Below, piece after piece: positions 31,901 to 43,300 of a stretch of DNA of 64,000 nucleotides. Numbering within the stretch: the stretch's first letter is position 1; every line of letters begins with the position of its first letter. Source of the DNA: Mesostigma viride (lineage: Eukaryota > Streptophyta > Mesostigmatophyceae > Mesostigmatales > Mesostigmataceae); NCBI GenBank assembly GCA_009746045.1, contig RPFO01000645.1:468185-532184 (forward strand). Reading direction: 5' to 3'. A program made the translations under genes and the position numbers. The notes below the pieces were generated by a model. The model was given only the letters and a program-made list of their open reading frames with translations, was not told the origin of the DNA and made no database searches.

Positions 31901-32940
31901 AAGATGATGGACAAGGCCAAGTGGGCCCAGGTCATAGAGGACAACGAACCCCCCCCCCCCTTGGGGAAGTGCCCGCGGTTGCAGACACGCGGGAAGCACG
32001 CCAGACAGGTCCCATAGGGTAGCGAGCTTAGACTGGAGTTGGCTTGATGTTGTAGATAGATTATAATTGTGAGTCCCCATCCATCCATCCATCCATCCAT
32101 CCACCCACCCACCCACCCACCCACCCACCCACCCACCACCCACCCACCCACCCACCCACCCACCCACCCACCCACCCACCCACCCACCCACCCACCCACC
32201 CACCCACCCACCCACCCACCCACCCACCCACCACCCACCCACCCACCCACCCACCCACCCACCCACCCACCCACCCACCACCCATCCATCCATCCATCCA
32301 TCCACCATCCACCCATCCACCCATCCACCCATCCACCCATCCACCCATCCACCCATCCACCCATCCACCCATCCACCCATCCACCCATCCACCCATCCAC
32401 CCATCCACCCATCCACCCATCCACCCATCCACCCATCCACCCATCCACCCATCCACCCATCCACCCATCCACCCATCCACCCATCCACCCATCCACCCAT
32501 CCACCCATCCACCCATCCACCCATCCACCCATCCACCCATCCACCCATCCATCCATCCATCCATCCATCCATCCATCCATCCATCCATCCATCCATCCAT
32601 CCATCCATCCATCCATCCATCCATCCATCCATCCATCCATCCATCCATCCATCCATCCATCCATCCATCCATCCATCCATCCATCCATCCATCCATCCAT
32701 CCATCCATCCATCCATCCATCCATCCATCCATCCATCCATCCATCCATCCATCCATCCATCCATCCATCCATCCATCCATCCATCCATCCATCCATCCAT
32801 CCATCCATCCATCCATCCATCCATCCATCCATCCATCCATCCATCCATCCATCCATCCATCCATCCATCCATCCATCCATCCATCCATCCATCGGGGTTA
32901 ATGCTCCGTGACTCGCCAACGGGAGCACGAGTCTAATTAA
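31901..32940 (+). mobile_element. LINE 3' end with greatly expanded tetranucleotide 3' UTR
   Basis: The coding end ([18 protein letters not shown] frame) matches the LINE at 45455-45560. The 3' UTR holds the ATCC array, and the element closes with GGGGTTAATGCTCCGTGACT and CAACGGGAGCACGAGTCTAA at 32893-32940. In the 45-kb copy the same place holds only a few CCAT units. Confidence 0.85.
32083..32893. repeat. ~810-bp CCAT/CCAC tetranucleotide array
   Basis: CCAT units, then CCAC units with occasional 3-bp slips, then alternating CCATCCAC, then about 340 bp of pure CCAT. Translated frames give endless Trp-Met-Asp-Gly or Ile-His-Pro-Ser repeats and are not genes. Confidence 0.98.
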
Positions 32941-33180
32941 ATGGCAGGTCTACCCGCCCACGGCGGGGCTTGCCCTTGGGGCCAGGCCATGCAGGTCAGG
33001 ATATGCCGCCTTCCCTGGCTGGCCAAGCCGCTGGGGGCCGGCCATGCAGACCAAGGGTGCTGTCTACCTGACTGGCTCGAGCATGCAAGATGCCCTACAA
33101 ACGCTATCCTACCCTGCCTAATCTCATCCAAAATATACGGGGTATACACTATACGCGTACAGAGACTCTAGCAACCTATG
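32941..33180 (-). mobile_element. LINE C-terminal fragment, minus orientation
   Basis: The minus strand encodes DEIRQGRIAFVGHLACSSQ and RRHILTCMAWPQG, matching SDGIRQRRIAFVGHLARTSQ and HILTWPGPK of the copy near 18640-18780. Confidence 0.75.
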
Positions 33181-33597
33181 CGTGGAAAGCCCTACATTCA
33201 GAACCTGTCGGAGCATCCTGTATGCTGTGCCGTTCAGCCGGCCGGGTGACGAGCTTGTCCGTGATATGGCATGCGTCAGGAGTAATATTCATTTGTAGAT
33301 CCAGGTGCTGGTAACATAATCATTCTTTTTGGACAGAATAGTTTTATGTTATTATAAATCCATTTTCACACAATAGATTTATTCAGCCATTTGTGAGAAA
33401 ATGGCAAAACTGATCATGTTGTCATATGCGCGACTTGTAGCATGCACATAGAATCGATCTGGGAAAAGATTAACCATAGGTCCATGGATCTCCAAACCGG
33501 AATTCCAAGGCACCTGAAATAGCAGCCAGCACGACTTTCTGCACGGACACATATCCCGAGAGCCAGTCTGGCCCCAAGGTGCTGCTGGCCCCAGCAT
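33181..33597. other. Spacer downstream of rimP-like gene
   Basis: AT-richer sequence that probably includes the 3' UTR of the minus-strand gene ending at 33598. No repeat or gene is recognised. Confidence 0.35.
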
Positions 33598-34677
33598 CTA
33601 GAAATCCACATGTATGAACACACCCTTGATGTCCGACACCTTGACCTCGATCACGGACTCGCGCTGCTTCTTGTTCAGGCCCTGCCCTTTCTTCGTCTTC
33701 TGCGCGCGGTTGGCACGCACGTTGGCCAAGCGCCAGCGCGCCACCTGCGCGATCTCGTCATACTCCACCAGGTTCAGGATCTGGTCCTGCAACTCCCCCT
33801 CCGCGTCACCTCCAGCGGCAGCAGTGCCAGCTTGAGGCTCATAGACCACCCTCAGGGGGAGCGATGCAAACCGCCTCAGCTCGTCAGGGACAATCACCCT
33901 CCGCTCCGCGCCGGGGGAGGACACCTGGACTTCTACCGAGTCGGGTATGTTCGTTTTGGTGCCCATCTCGTCCAGGGCCTCCCTGTACCGTCGGGCAACC
34001 GTCGTGATCTCGTCCAGGTCTGGAGAACCATACTTGTTGGACAGCTTGTCAAGACTGAATTTAATGAGCTGGGGCCTCGCCAGCGCGCGGAACGTGAAGA
34101 TCTTTAGGTCTCCTCCGCCGACTTTGGAAACCACGTCATTGGCCAGGGCCAACGCCTCGGCCTCCCACGTGGCAACCTCGCGCCACGTGGCCCCGTCCGC
34201 TCCTTGAACATCGTCGTCCAAATTTAAGTCGTCCAGATACTCCAGATCGTCATCGTCCTCCTCATCTTCCCAGAGTTCCTCCAGGTCATCCTCCTCGTCC
34301 TCTTCATCCTGGTCATCCTCCGTATTAGGCCCAGGTTTCGACGTGCTTCCAAACGCGCGTACCCGCCAGTGCTCGCCCTTTGAGAGGCTTGATGACAACC
34401 GATTGCTATTTAAAGGTTCCCAGCACGCACCTAACCTCACTCGGAAACGGGGCAACCAGGACCTCGATTCGGTAGACGATCGGGCGGCAGAAAGCAAGGA
34501 TTCGGAAGGGCGCGGAGGCGGCGAGCCTGCAAGACCTGGTGACAACGGCAAAGCGCATAACCCCAAAACTGGAATTCCTGCTGCTGCTTGTTTGACGATC
34601 GTGCTGCGGGCGCAAAGCTGCCGGCGGAAGCAGGGCAAAGGTCGTGTCCCTATGGCACTTGCATGCCTGATCATCAT
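33598..34677 (-). CDS. rimP: Plastid-targeted RimP-like ribosome maturation factor
   Basis: Single exon, 359 residues. RimP (UPF0090/DUF150) assists 30S subunit assembly in bacteria and plastids. The first 110 or so residues have no strongly acidic region and are rich in Arg, Ser, Ala and Leu, fitting a transit peptide. An acidic stretch follows at about 119-157 (DDQDEEDEEDDLEELWEDEE). The RimP N-terminal domain follows, with DLDEITTVARRYREALDE and the signature EVQVSSPGAERRVIVPDELR at 249-268. The C-terminal domain has QILNLVEYDEIAQVARWRL and ends VIEVKVSDIKGVFIHVDF. The open frame extends upstream to a GTG, so the first ATG (34677, followed by a second at 34674) is taken. Absence of introns is unusual beside its neighbours. 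The plastid location is inferred from the leader. Confidence 0.85.
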   Translation of the reverse strand: MMIRHASAIGTRPLPCFRRQLCARSTIVKQAAAGIPVLGLCALPLSPGLAGSPPPRPSESLLSAARSSTESRSWLPRFRVRLGACWEPLNSNRLSSSLSKGEHWRVRAFGSTSKPGPNTEDDQDEEDEEDDLEELWEDEEDDDDLEYLDDLNLDDDVQGADGATWREVATWEAEALALANDVVSKVGGGDLKIFTFRALARPQLIKFSLDKLSNKYGSPDLDEITTVARRYREALDEMGTKTNIPDSVEVQVSSPGAERRVIVPDELRRFASLPLRVVYEPQAGTAAAGGDAEGELQDQILNLVEYDEIAQVARWRLANVRANRAQKTKKGQGLNKKQRESVIEVKVSDIKGVFIHVDF

Positions 34678-34780
34678 GTCTGGTACTTTGACCAGTGCAA
34701 CCACCTTTTTCAGTTTGAAGCGTCCTTGTTTGAGACTTTATTGAACCCCTCCGCACGAAGCAGACTACCCAGGGAAGTAT

Positions 34781-36060
34781 AAAACGATTATCGCAAAGGG
34801 ACTGGTGTAAACGCACAGCTATGATCAGAGAAGTGCTTTGACGAGAAGGTTGCACGGAGGTATCACTGGCTTTTCCTCAGGCAATGGCTGTTTCTGCAAT
34901 CCGCAACTGGTAAGGCACGTGATCGCGGCATCGCGCAGGGCGTAAGTGGGTGTATCCGGCAGTATTATCGGTATGATTAGGACCTATCACCTATCGGCTA
35001 CAGTATCAACTAGACAACTACCTATCTACCGCTTAACTACTAAGAGCTTCGATAGATTCTCTGCTGCCCATGTGCGGCGTGGGACACAACAACAACAACA
35101 ACAACAACAACTAAGAGCTTCGGTTAGTTGGTTACAGTTGTCAGTTTCCAGCAGTTTACCGCCTACAACTGTACAGTACCGGTTAGGCGGTTACCCGCTT
35201 CTTTACCAGTTATCTCATGCGTAGGGTCCCTACAGGACGAGATCGTTTGCTGTAAGGCACTACACTGTACTGTACTGTAATAACTGTCCTGCTATGTACC
35301 GTAGTGGCTGAAATCACATTGCGAATAAATAATTTTTCGAGGGTTTTTCTGCATGGTTTTGACACTTTGCGGGGAAAGTTCAGCCCGGGTTAGGTAAACT
35401 TCGAGCCCGGGAGCTTGTTTAAAACGATTATCGCAAAGGGACTGGTGTAAACGCACAGCTATGATCAGAGAAGTGCTTTGACGAGAAGGTTGCACGGAGG
35501 TATCACTGGCTTTTCCTCAGGCAATGGCTGTTTCTGCAATCCGCAACTGGTAAGGCACGTGATCGCGGCATCGCGCAGGGCGTAAGTGGGTGTATCCGGC
35601 AGTATTATCGGTATGATTAGGACCTATCACCTATCGGCTACAGTATCAACTAGACAACTACCTATCTACCGCTTAACTACTAAGAGCTTCGATAGATTCT
35701 CTGCTGCCCATGTGCGGCGTGGGACACAACAACAACAACAACAACAACAACTAAGAGCTTCGGTTAGTTGGTTACAGTTGTCAGTTTCCAGCAGTTTACC
35801 GCCTACAACTGTACAGTACCGGTTAGGCGGTTACCCGCTTCTTTACCAGTTATCTCATGCGTAGGGTCCCTACAGGACGAGATCGTTTGCTGTAAGGCAC
35901 TACACTGTACTGTACTGTAATAACTGTCCTGCTATGTACCGTAGTGGCTGAAATCACATTGCGAATAAATAATTTTTCGAGGGTTTTTCTGCATGGTTTT
36001 GACACTTTGCGGGGAAAGTTCAGCCCGGGTTAGGTAAACTTCGAGCCCGGGAGCTTGTTT
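34781..36060. repeat. Exact 640-bp tandem duplication
   Basis: 34781-35420 and 35421-36060 are direct repeats; the segments I compared show no difference. Each starts AAAACGATTATCGC, contains an (AAC)n run after TGCGGCGTGGGACAC, and ends GAGCCCGGGAGCTTGTTT. The first unit starts about 100 bp upstream of the rimP-like ATG, so it may carry promoter sequence of that gene. Confidence 0.95.
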
Positions 36061-36118
36061 ATCCGGCGGAGCCCATTTTCGGAAGAACCAAAGGTTCGAA
36101 GAAAGGGCGAAGCCAATT

Positions 36119-36905
36119 TACACCGTCCGCATTGGAAGTTCTAACTAAATAATTAGCTTCTGGAAAATGTTCTGGCTGAAAACCATAAAAAAAACAAAAG
36201 AAAATTAATTAATTAACTCCGGGGGCTGAGGACTGGACTCAACAAACAAACAAACAAAATTAATTAATTAACTCATGTGGGCACGGGGTCGTCGCCCTGT
36301 GAGAAAACAAACAAACACTTTATATTATATAAAAGTACATAAAACCTTCGAAAATACCTTGGACAGGCGGGGAACATGAAATATCGTGAAAATCGAAAAA
36401 AAACCGCGAGACTCAGGCCGAGCGCGGGGTGAGGCGCGAACCAAGTGAACCGCTTTTGCATCCAGCAATCCACGCTCTACTGCCTCGGCAGGGCACGTCG
36501 GTCGGTACTCTGTAGAGGCTGAGGCCTGAGCGTGTCTACAGATGTACATGTAAGATGTACTACTCATGTGCGATACTTATGGGCCTTGAGCAATTAAATA
36601 GGGTATCACTGACCTGAGACCTCCACTGACTAGTGACTATAGCCTGTGGCCGCCGAAAGGGGGGCCGCCGGGCCGGGTTGGGGACGGCGTGTACCATATC
36701 TACCAAACAAACAAAAGAAATTTAATTAAATAAGTACCCACGTGCCTTGAACGGCTGCAGGACAAACAAACAAACAAAAGGTTTTAATTAAATAATAAAA
36801 ACCCGGGACTCTAACTGGCTCCCCAACAAACAATCCAGGGTTATTCGTAATGCAAATACGGCAAAAATTGACCCATAATAACAAACTTCCAATGCGGACG
36901 GTGTA
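36119..36905. repeat. Nested 22-nt inverted repeat
   Basis: 36119-36140 (TACACCGTCCGCATTGGAAG plus TT) is the exact reverse complement of 36884-36905. The 740 bp between contain ACAAACAAACAAA/TTAATTAA runs and a tRNA-like patch. Confidence 0.85.
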
Positions 36906-37080
36906 GTTGGAGAGGTGCGTGAGAAGGGGGATGCACGATTAGCGTTACCATTGGAGGAAACTTAGCCGACGGTGGATCTGATTTTAAAGTTTTTGCATCT
37001 GCGGCTGTAGTGGTACGGTCAGTTGAAAAGGGTCTAGTTTTTTGGGAAACTTCAACCGGCGAGTAGACCATCAACCGAAT

Positions 37081-37143
37081 TTCTGCAAACGGCTAGTTGT
37101 ATTTTCTGCAAACGGCTAGTTGTATTTTCTGCAAACGGCTAGC
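37081..37143. repeat. 23-24 bp direct repeat, three copies
   Basis: TTCTGCAAACGGCTAG recurs three times with TTGTATT between copies. Confidence 0.9.
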
Positions 37144-37813
37144 ATGCGCCAAAGCCCAGATTCCCAGATTCGCTGTCAAGCCTGCGTCCAGGTCCGCACT
37201 CCGGCTCGCCCGTCACGAAGGTGTCATCCTACCCTATAGCGAAGCTTCGGAAGCGAAGCCATAAGAAAAAAAAATACCGCCAAGGCTGCATGCCATTGAA
37301 TTCGTCTGCACAGGCTGCATGCGATAGCAATCGGACTTCATCGGCAATTCATCAGATGAGAATGTTTAGAGGCATTCATCATTTCATTTCTTATGTGTCC
37401 ATGAGCGTCCGGTCCGGCGGCACGTCTATTTGACTCGCATCTACAGGTGCGCTGAATCCGATATGTCCGATATGTTGCCTTGGGCGCCCTGACTAACATC
37501 AAGATTATAGGGTTCCTGAAGGGTTGCAGCTCTCTTCACGTGCTGTCATCAATTGATGTGCGTCTTCCTTCGTGCTGCTCATTACCGCATCGCATTTTGT
37601 AATGCATTCTTTATGGCATGTCGGGATTGCGTTTCATTCAGGCCATCCGCTATCGCGCGCCTGGATTTCCAACTACCCGCGTATATTCGCCGGTACCGTG
37701 GCCCCTTCGCCAGGCCCTCCGCACGCGGGCCATGTACCACGCACCTTGAGCTCACATTTTCCGTTTAAAATATACCGAGCCTCCCGCAGAACGGTGCGTT
37801 GTGCCATCCGCGC

Positions 37814-38063
37814 ATGCAATGTCTTCTTTTGCTTCGTTACCATCCTTCTTTTCATTCCCAGCATTGAGTTAGTTAGGGGAAATGCTGCTGGAATTTGCAA
37901 CTTCTCAGGCTCAAAGGTGACATGCAAGTCTCGTGATAATACAATGTCTTCTTTTGCTTCGTTACCATCCTTCTTTTCATTCCCAGCATTGAGTTAGTTA
38001 GGGGAAATGCTGCTGGAATTTGCAACTTCTCAGGCTCAAAGGTGACATGCAAGTCTCATGATA
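37814..38063. repeat. 125-bp tandem duplication
   Basis: CAATGTCTTCTTTTGCTTCG starts at 37817 and 37942; the two units match throughout apart from TCTCGTGATA versus TCTCATGATA at the end. It lies inside the inverted-repeat structure. Confidence 0.93.
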
Positions 38064-38195
38064 GTATTGATCTCAGTGCATATAGGGAAAGCCCATGTTA
38101 GAGTCATCCTCAAGGCTAGTCAACTCACAATTAACTGACACTACGCCCAATTGGTGTCGGACTTCAGTTGGTCCTTCTCGTTCCACGTCACAATG

Positions 38196-38760
38196 AATTA
38201 AATAATTGAACTCGTGCTCAGTCCCGGTGGGTAGTCGCGTGGTATTCACCCCCGGGGCCGGTGAATGGATGGGTGGGCCGGTGCAATCTGTCCGACCGGA
38301 TTATTAAATCTATAGCAAGGAGCCCGACACTACTTAGGAAAAGAGACAGCAAACGCGGATAACTAATTAATTACACTCGTGCTCCCGTTAATTCATTAAG
38401 GTGCTCCCGTTGGGGAGTCACGGATCATTAAACGCGGATAACAATCGTGCACGCCATATGACAGGATGAGCCTGACTAAACTGTTACCAGGCGGCAGGGG
38501 CGTAGGTTACATTAGTTTAGCTAGGATTTTGTAGGTAGTTTTTTTCGCGGCTCCGCTACAGTATCCATGACCCCCACGTGTCCATGGAACTGACGGACTT
38601 GTGCTACATGATGATTGATGTGCTACATGTCCTCCCAATGTTATAATTGAATTTGACGTGAAAGTTACAACGCACGTTAAAATTTAATTTAACGTGATAG
38701 TTACCACGCACGTTACTTTATTTAATTAATTTTATTTTTTTCAAGCAAAGCACCTACTGT
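38196..38760. mobile_element. Clustered LINE tail modules
   Basis: 38196-38246 and 38352-38428 carry inverted copies of the TTAA/ACTCGTGCTCCCG/GGGGAGTCACGGA module, the second one doubled. 38510-38660 is a plus-oriented 3' UTR of the other tail type (GCTAGGATTTTGTAGGTAG, TTCGCGGCTCCGC, TGTGCTACATG, CTCCCAATG). No coding part is attached. Confidence 0.65.
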
Positions 38761-39560
38761 CACGGAGTTTATGACCATCCTTCTCCAACTTCACCTCATC
38801 TGCCTAGGTGGTTATCGCTCCTAACGGGGGGGGGGGGCGGCGGCGTGGCGTGGCGCGGCGCGGCGGGGTGGCGGGGCAATACTCACTTGACTGTTCTTCC
38901 GAAAATGGGCTCCGCCGACGAAAGTTTTAACGTGAAAGTTACAACGCACGTTACTTGATATTAGGGCACCTAGTTCAGTGTCTGACTTGGATTCTAACCT
39001 ATCAAGTACATTAATTACCCACCAAGCGCAGTTCCTATCTGACAATTAAGTGAGTACCAGTATGACATAAGGCCCTAATCAGTACTAATAGGGCCCCTAA
39101 TCAGTGCTACTTGAACGGGTTCTCAATCTGGCGCAACGCGGCGCGGCGCGGCAAGCGCGGCGCTCCACTTCATCTAGCTGCGCCGCGGCCTGCAGCCAGA
39201 AACAGGTGTAGCGCCTCCCGGTTTTCATACTTTACGGGGTAAATTGAAGTATTATTTTAGCACTTTTCGGGGGGTCATTCGAAAAGATTTATTCGCAATG
39301 TGATTTCAGCCACTACGGTAGGTAATTGGCACGACCGCACGAGAGCCTGTTGTTGTTGTTGTTGTTGTTTCCCACGCCGCCCAAGGGCAGCTGAGATCTA
39401 TAGTGGCCGAGGGCCGGATATATTTAGTATCGGTGGTACTATCGAGAGCCTGTACCTTCCGACAGCAGAAGCTCAGGCAAATGCTTCCCCCTTCCCAGAA
39501 CTGCCAACTTCCCATCTCATCCACGGCCCACACTTGTAGCTCCCACTAAGCAGTCAGTTA

Positions 39561-40321
39561 GGTACAGTAAGATACCGCGTGAAGATACTGGATCTTGTGT
39601 GACGATAACGCTGGGAAGATCTCCTCAACCGCGCCGTTTCAGCCCACCGTCCACGTGCGCCTGGAAAATCTTACATCCTGCTTCCTGTGCCAGTGTGTGC
39701 TGAGTTTAAAGCCTAGCCAAGGCCTTTGGCCTAGCACACAAAAATGTAAAAACAGCAACGGGCGTGCCCGCGGAAAATTTTGACAGGCGTGACCGCGTGA
39801 GCCGGGTCAGACATCAGGAATCTAACGAGGACGCAAACTCACTGTCAGGAAGCCTTGGAAAGCAAGTCACCACAGACAGACGAGCCTGACGAGGCCCGTC
39901 ATGCCACTGTCATGCCATACCTACTTGGAAAAACTCAGACTCACATTGGAAAAACTCAGGCAACCGAGGTAAGGCGGTAACGCCTAGGTAAATCAGCCGG
40001 TTCCCAATAAATTCTACGCGTATCTACCTCACTAGGATACAAGCTGGACTCCCAAGTCCAGCTCAGTACGCACACCGCATCCCCATCCCCAAACTGTCGC
40101 AAGTCCGAGGGCGATACGTAGCCTCCACCACCAAGCCTCGAGCTGAAAACACAGGATGGCTCAGGATAGCACTGTTTGGAGCATGTGCGCTGGGGTTTAT
40201 AATGCATGAAGCTCGCTGCGGATCCCTTTCTCTGTTGGTTGGGATCCGCCATCGCCCCACAGCAGTCCGGCTTCGGGGAGCCACACTTCCAACAACTTAA
40301 AGCAGTATTTCCACTTCAATC
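39561..40321. promoter_or_regulatory. Upstream region of the NTF2/SnoaL-like gene
   Basis: Holds the promoter and 5' UTR of the gene starting at 40322. A TATA-like TTTATAATG lies at about 40196, some 125 bp before the ATG. No ORF of interest is seen. Confidence 0.35.
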
Positions 40322-43300
40322 ATGGCGGCAGTTCACGGGATTACTGCAGCCGCCCCGGTGGTCTCTCTTTCCAAGAGTTTCCTGTCTGGCGAGGGAACTC
40401 TGCGTATGCGCCCTTCTACCGCCCAGCCTGCGAAGCTTGCCGGCGCTAGGCCAGTGAAAGCGCAATGGGCCGACGATTACGCCTGGAACGTCAACCACCG
40501 GGTTAGGAAAGAGGGCCGCGGAAGGTAATGGCTTGCGTGTTTTGAGTGCTCGCGAGTTGCTTCGCACCTGTATCGTAAGCCAACTGCGACCCAGCTCGTG
40601 GGTTGGGTTTAGGAACCTCAGCTGCTTTGCCCGCCATTCCTTCGAAAACCCCTTGAAGCCTGGTTGAGTTTTCGTTGATGCAGCTAGACGCGCAGTGACG
40701 CTCTCCACTGTTAGCATGAGAGGGACCCGTAGGTTGTGCGCATGTGCTAATGCGGGGCTCCGACTTTCTTAGTGTTGCAAAGGGACATGCAAGGCCACCG
40801 GTTGTGCCCCGCTTGCACACTCGGCGTGGTCGCCTCCTGTGCATGCTTAATCTGCTCGCTTCAGTTTGGACGGATGCCTCACCAGTGACTTCGCACCAGG
40901 CATCCAGAGAAAAGCCTCGCGTCCTGTGCTAAGTATCTGTGACGCTCAATTCTTTTCACGCAAGCCTAGCAATGCGCTGTACTGCCAGATGAAACAGCCC
41001 TGTCAACGCCCACACCACTTCCCTGCCAACCCCTCATGGTGTATGTGTGCATCAAAGCTGTTTGGTATTCACCTTGTGGTTGCAATTCCTTGTTGCTCAC
41101 CACTGTGTCTCCCGGCAATTACTGTCATTTGTCACGTCCATCATTCTTGCTCTGTTTGCATACTATCCCTTGCTGTCCCTTACAAGACCTGTCCCAGCTT
41201 ACTCCCGGTTCCCGCCAGCTACACTAACAGGACTTAATACAAGACATGCGCTAACCCCATCCTACCCACTGTGCGGCCGCTTCTATGTGCCACCCCCCTC
41301 ATTGCTTCCCCCCCGCCCACCGCCCGCTCTGTGTTTGCCAGCATTGTGGAGCGCTACGACAGCCACATCCCCGGTGCGCCCGTCAAGGACGACTCGTTCA
41401 GTACTGGCTTCCGCGCGACCAGCCTGATCCCCCCCCCCCTGATCTACCCCCCCTTTGACCAGGGCTCGTTTGCCCGCTACCGCAGCAAGGCACTGATGTA
41501 CGCGGTCGAGGTGGGCCATCTGGACGGCCATGCATACATGATGACTGCGCACCCAGAGCTGCGCCTTAACGGCGTCAGCCACGTGGGGTTGGACGCGATC
41601 AAGCGCGCGCTGGCCCCGCTGCTGAGCGGCAAGGACCTTTACCTGGACGCCAGCAGCCTGTACGAGACCGAGGAAAAGGTGGGCTGCTTAATCAACGTGT
41701 CCTGTTTGGCCATGGAAGAGGATAGCCTGTTTGTATGAGACACAGGAGGTGTGTGGTGGCGGTTTCGTGTCGGGCTTAACTTGGGTTAAGGATGTGGCCA
41801 TGTGAGCAGCCTGTCGCACACCGTACCATAACGTCTGACTGAGGCGGAGGTATTTGCTTGCGGAGATATTTGCTTCCGTCCGACCATGGGGAGATATTTG
41901 TGGATTGCTGTCCACTTGGAACTTGCGGCGGTGGTTGTATTGGTCCTCGCCAAATTTGCCGAGATTTTGACAGCACATGGCTGTGCATTGTGGCTCAACA
42001 CACACTTGACAGTGCGGACTGCACCGTGTGCGTTTGAGCAGGTTGCATCGCACTAGCTTATGCGACGACGGTTTGTCAATGGTTTGGCTGCGGTAGTTCC
42101 GGCAAATTGACAAATGACAGCAATGCATTATGTGCCGATTTGTGAATGTCGGCACTGCCCACAGCTTCTTGTCGTCAAGTGCATGATGGCTGGCTAGGTT
42201 AAAAGGAGAAACGAGCAGCTTTGTTGGGTGTTGTTCGTTTCAGTTCTTCACTCACAACCAGTAGTTTTATGTCGTCGCCATGTGATGCACTAGGCGAACA
42301 ACCCAGGTGCGGCCTCCGACATGTTCGCGTTTGTGGTTGTTGTCATAAGAGGGACATGTTGATGGAAAGAGTCGGGGTAGTGCGTCATCTAACTAAGGAC
42401 GTGTGCTTGGGTCGCCGATACCCGCACAACGTTGGTGAGGATTCTAGGGGTCTTGTAGGCTGGTTTGGGGGCTGAGAAAGAGGTCTCCTCCCATCTCCTG
42501 CGGGAGCTAGGGCAGGTCGTGAATAGCCAAGGTCGGCTATGTCAGACATCGCCAGCTAGCTCAAGCACTAGATAGTAGGCCATTGGCTGGAATTCGGAAT
42601 TGGCTGAACCAGTCTTTCTTCTTGTGATGATTGCCACTCCATAAATTGATATATTCTTTATGTCAGAATCATTGTTGTAACAAAAGCAAGCCGGATGACT
42701 CTCATCGGGCAGATTAGGTAGCCTAGCACGGAGAGTGCCGGGTGCATGCGGCGACGCACCAGTCATCCTCTGTCCACCCCTTATTGAAAAGGGATGCCAG
42801 TAGTGTGGCTGACCTCCTTTCAATAGAGTGACCTCAAAGCCATGGATGATGGAAGTGTTAAATGTCATTGCCTTGGGAATGCAATTACAGTTTTACATGT
42901 CAAGCCTGGGTGGCTGAGATACTTTGGAATGGAACGCGACAAGACTGTTTGTATGGTACCGAGGAGAGGGTGGGGTGGCGGTTTCGTGTCGGGTTTAACT
43001 TGGGGCAAGGATGTGGGTGGTCTGTTTGTATGGGGCCGAGGAGAGGGTGGGTGGCCAGCTGACATAATAAGCTACTAAGGAAACTTGGTACTGAAACATG
43101 ATCGAGAGGTAATTGGTGGGGTCCCTAAAGGTGTTGCGCGCGTGTGTGGTGGGTGGACCTCCGGCCACGCAGGTGGCCTCTGCCAGCCATGGATGCAATT
43201 CTGCTGTTGTGATAATGGCAGGATGGATGGTGGCGCGGGTAGCAGCATCGAAGTATCTCCCAGGGCATGAGAGAGGATGCAGCCTCCAGCCCGACCTGAA

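Larger units (their letters stand above)
35700..39380. mobile_element. Large inverted-repeat structure, possible foldback/TIR element
   Basis: Three blocks on the left recur in inverted order on the right. 36064-36088 is the exact reverse complement of 38893-38917 (25 nt). 35940-35970 is the exact reverse complement of 39287-39317 (31 nt). The GCGGCGTGGGA(CACAAC)n block near 35714 is matched by GTTGTT...TCCCACGCCGC at about 39345-39380. Spacing differs between arms, so they have diverged by indels. The interior has no convincing ORF, but contains LINE-tail modules, AAC/AAAC and TTAA runs and a nested inverted pair. Confidence 0.7.

Noticed and set aside
31844-32928. Open frames of about 280-350 codons with Trp-Met-Asp-Gly or His-Pro-Ser repeats
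   Set aside because: Translation of the CCAT/CCAC array; the ends run into LINE 3' UTR.
34781-36060. Pair of LTRs of a retrotransposon
   Set aside because: The two copies abut directly with no internal region, and the ends lack clear TG...CA borders and target-site duplications.
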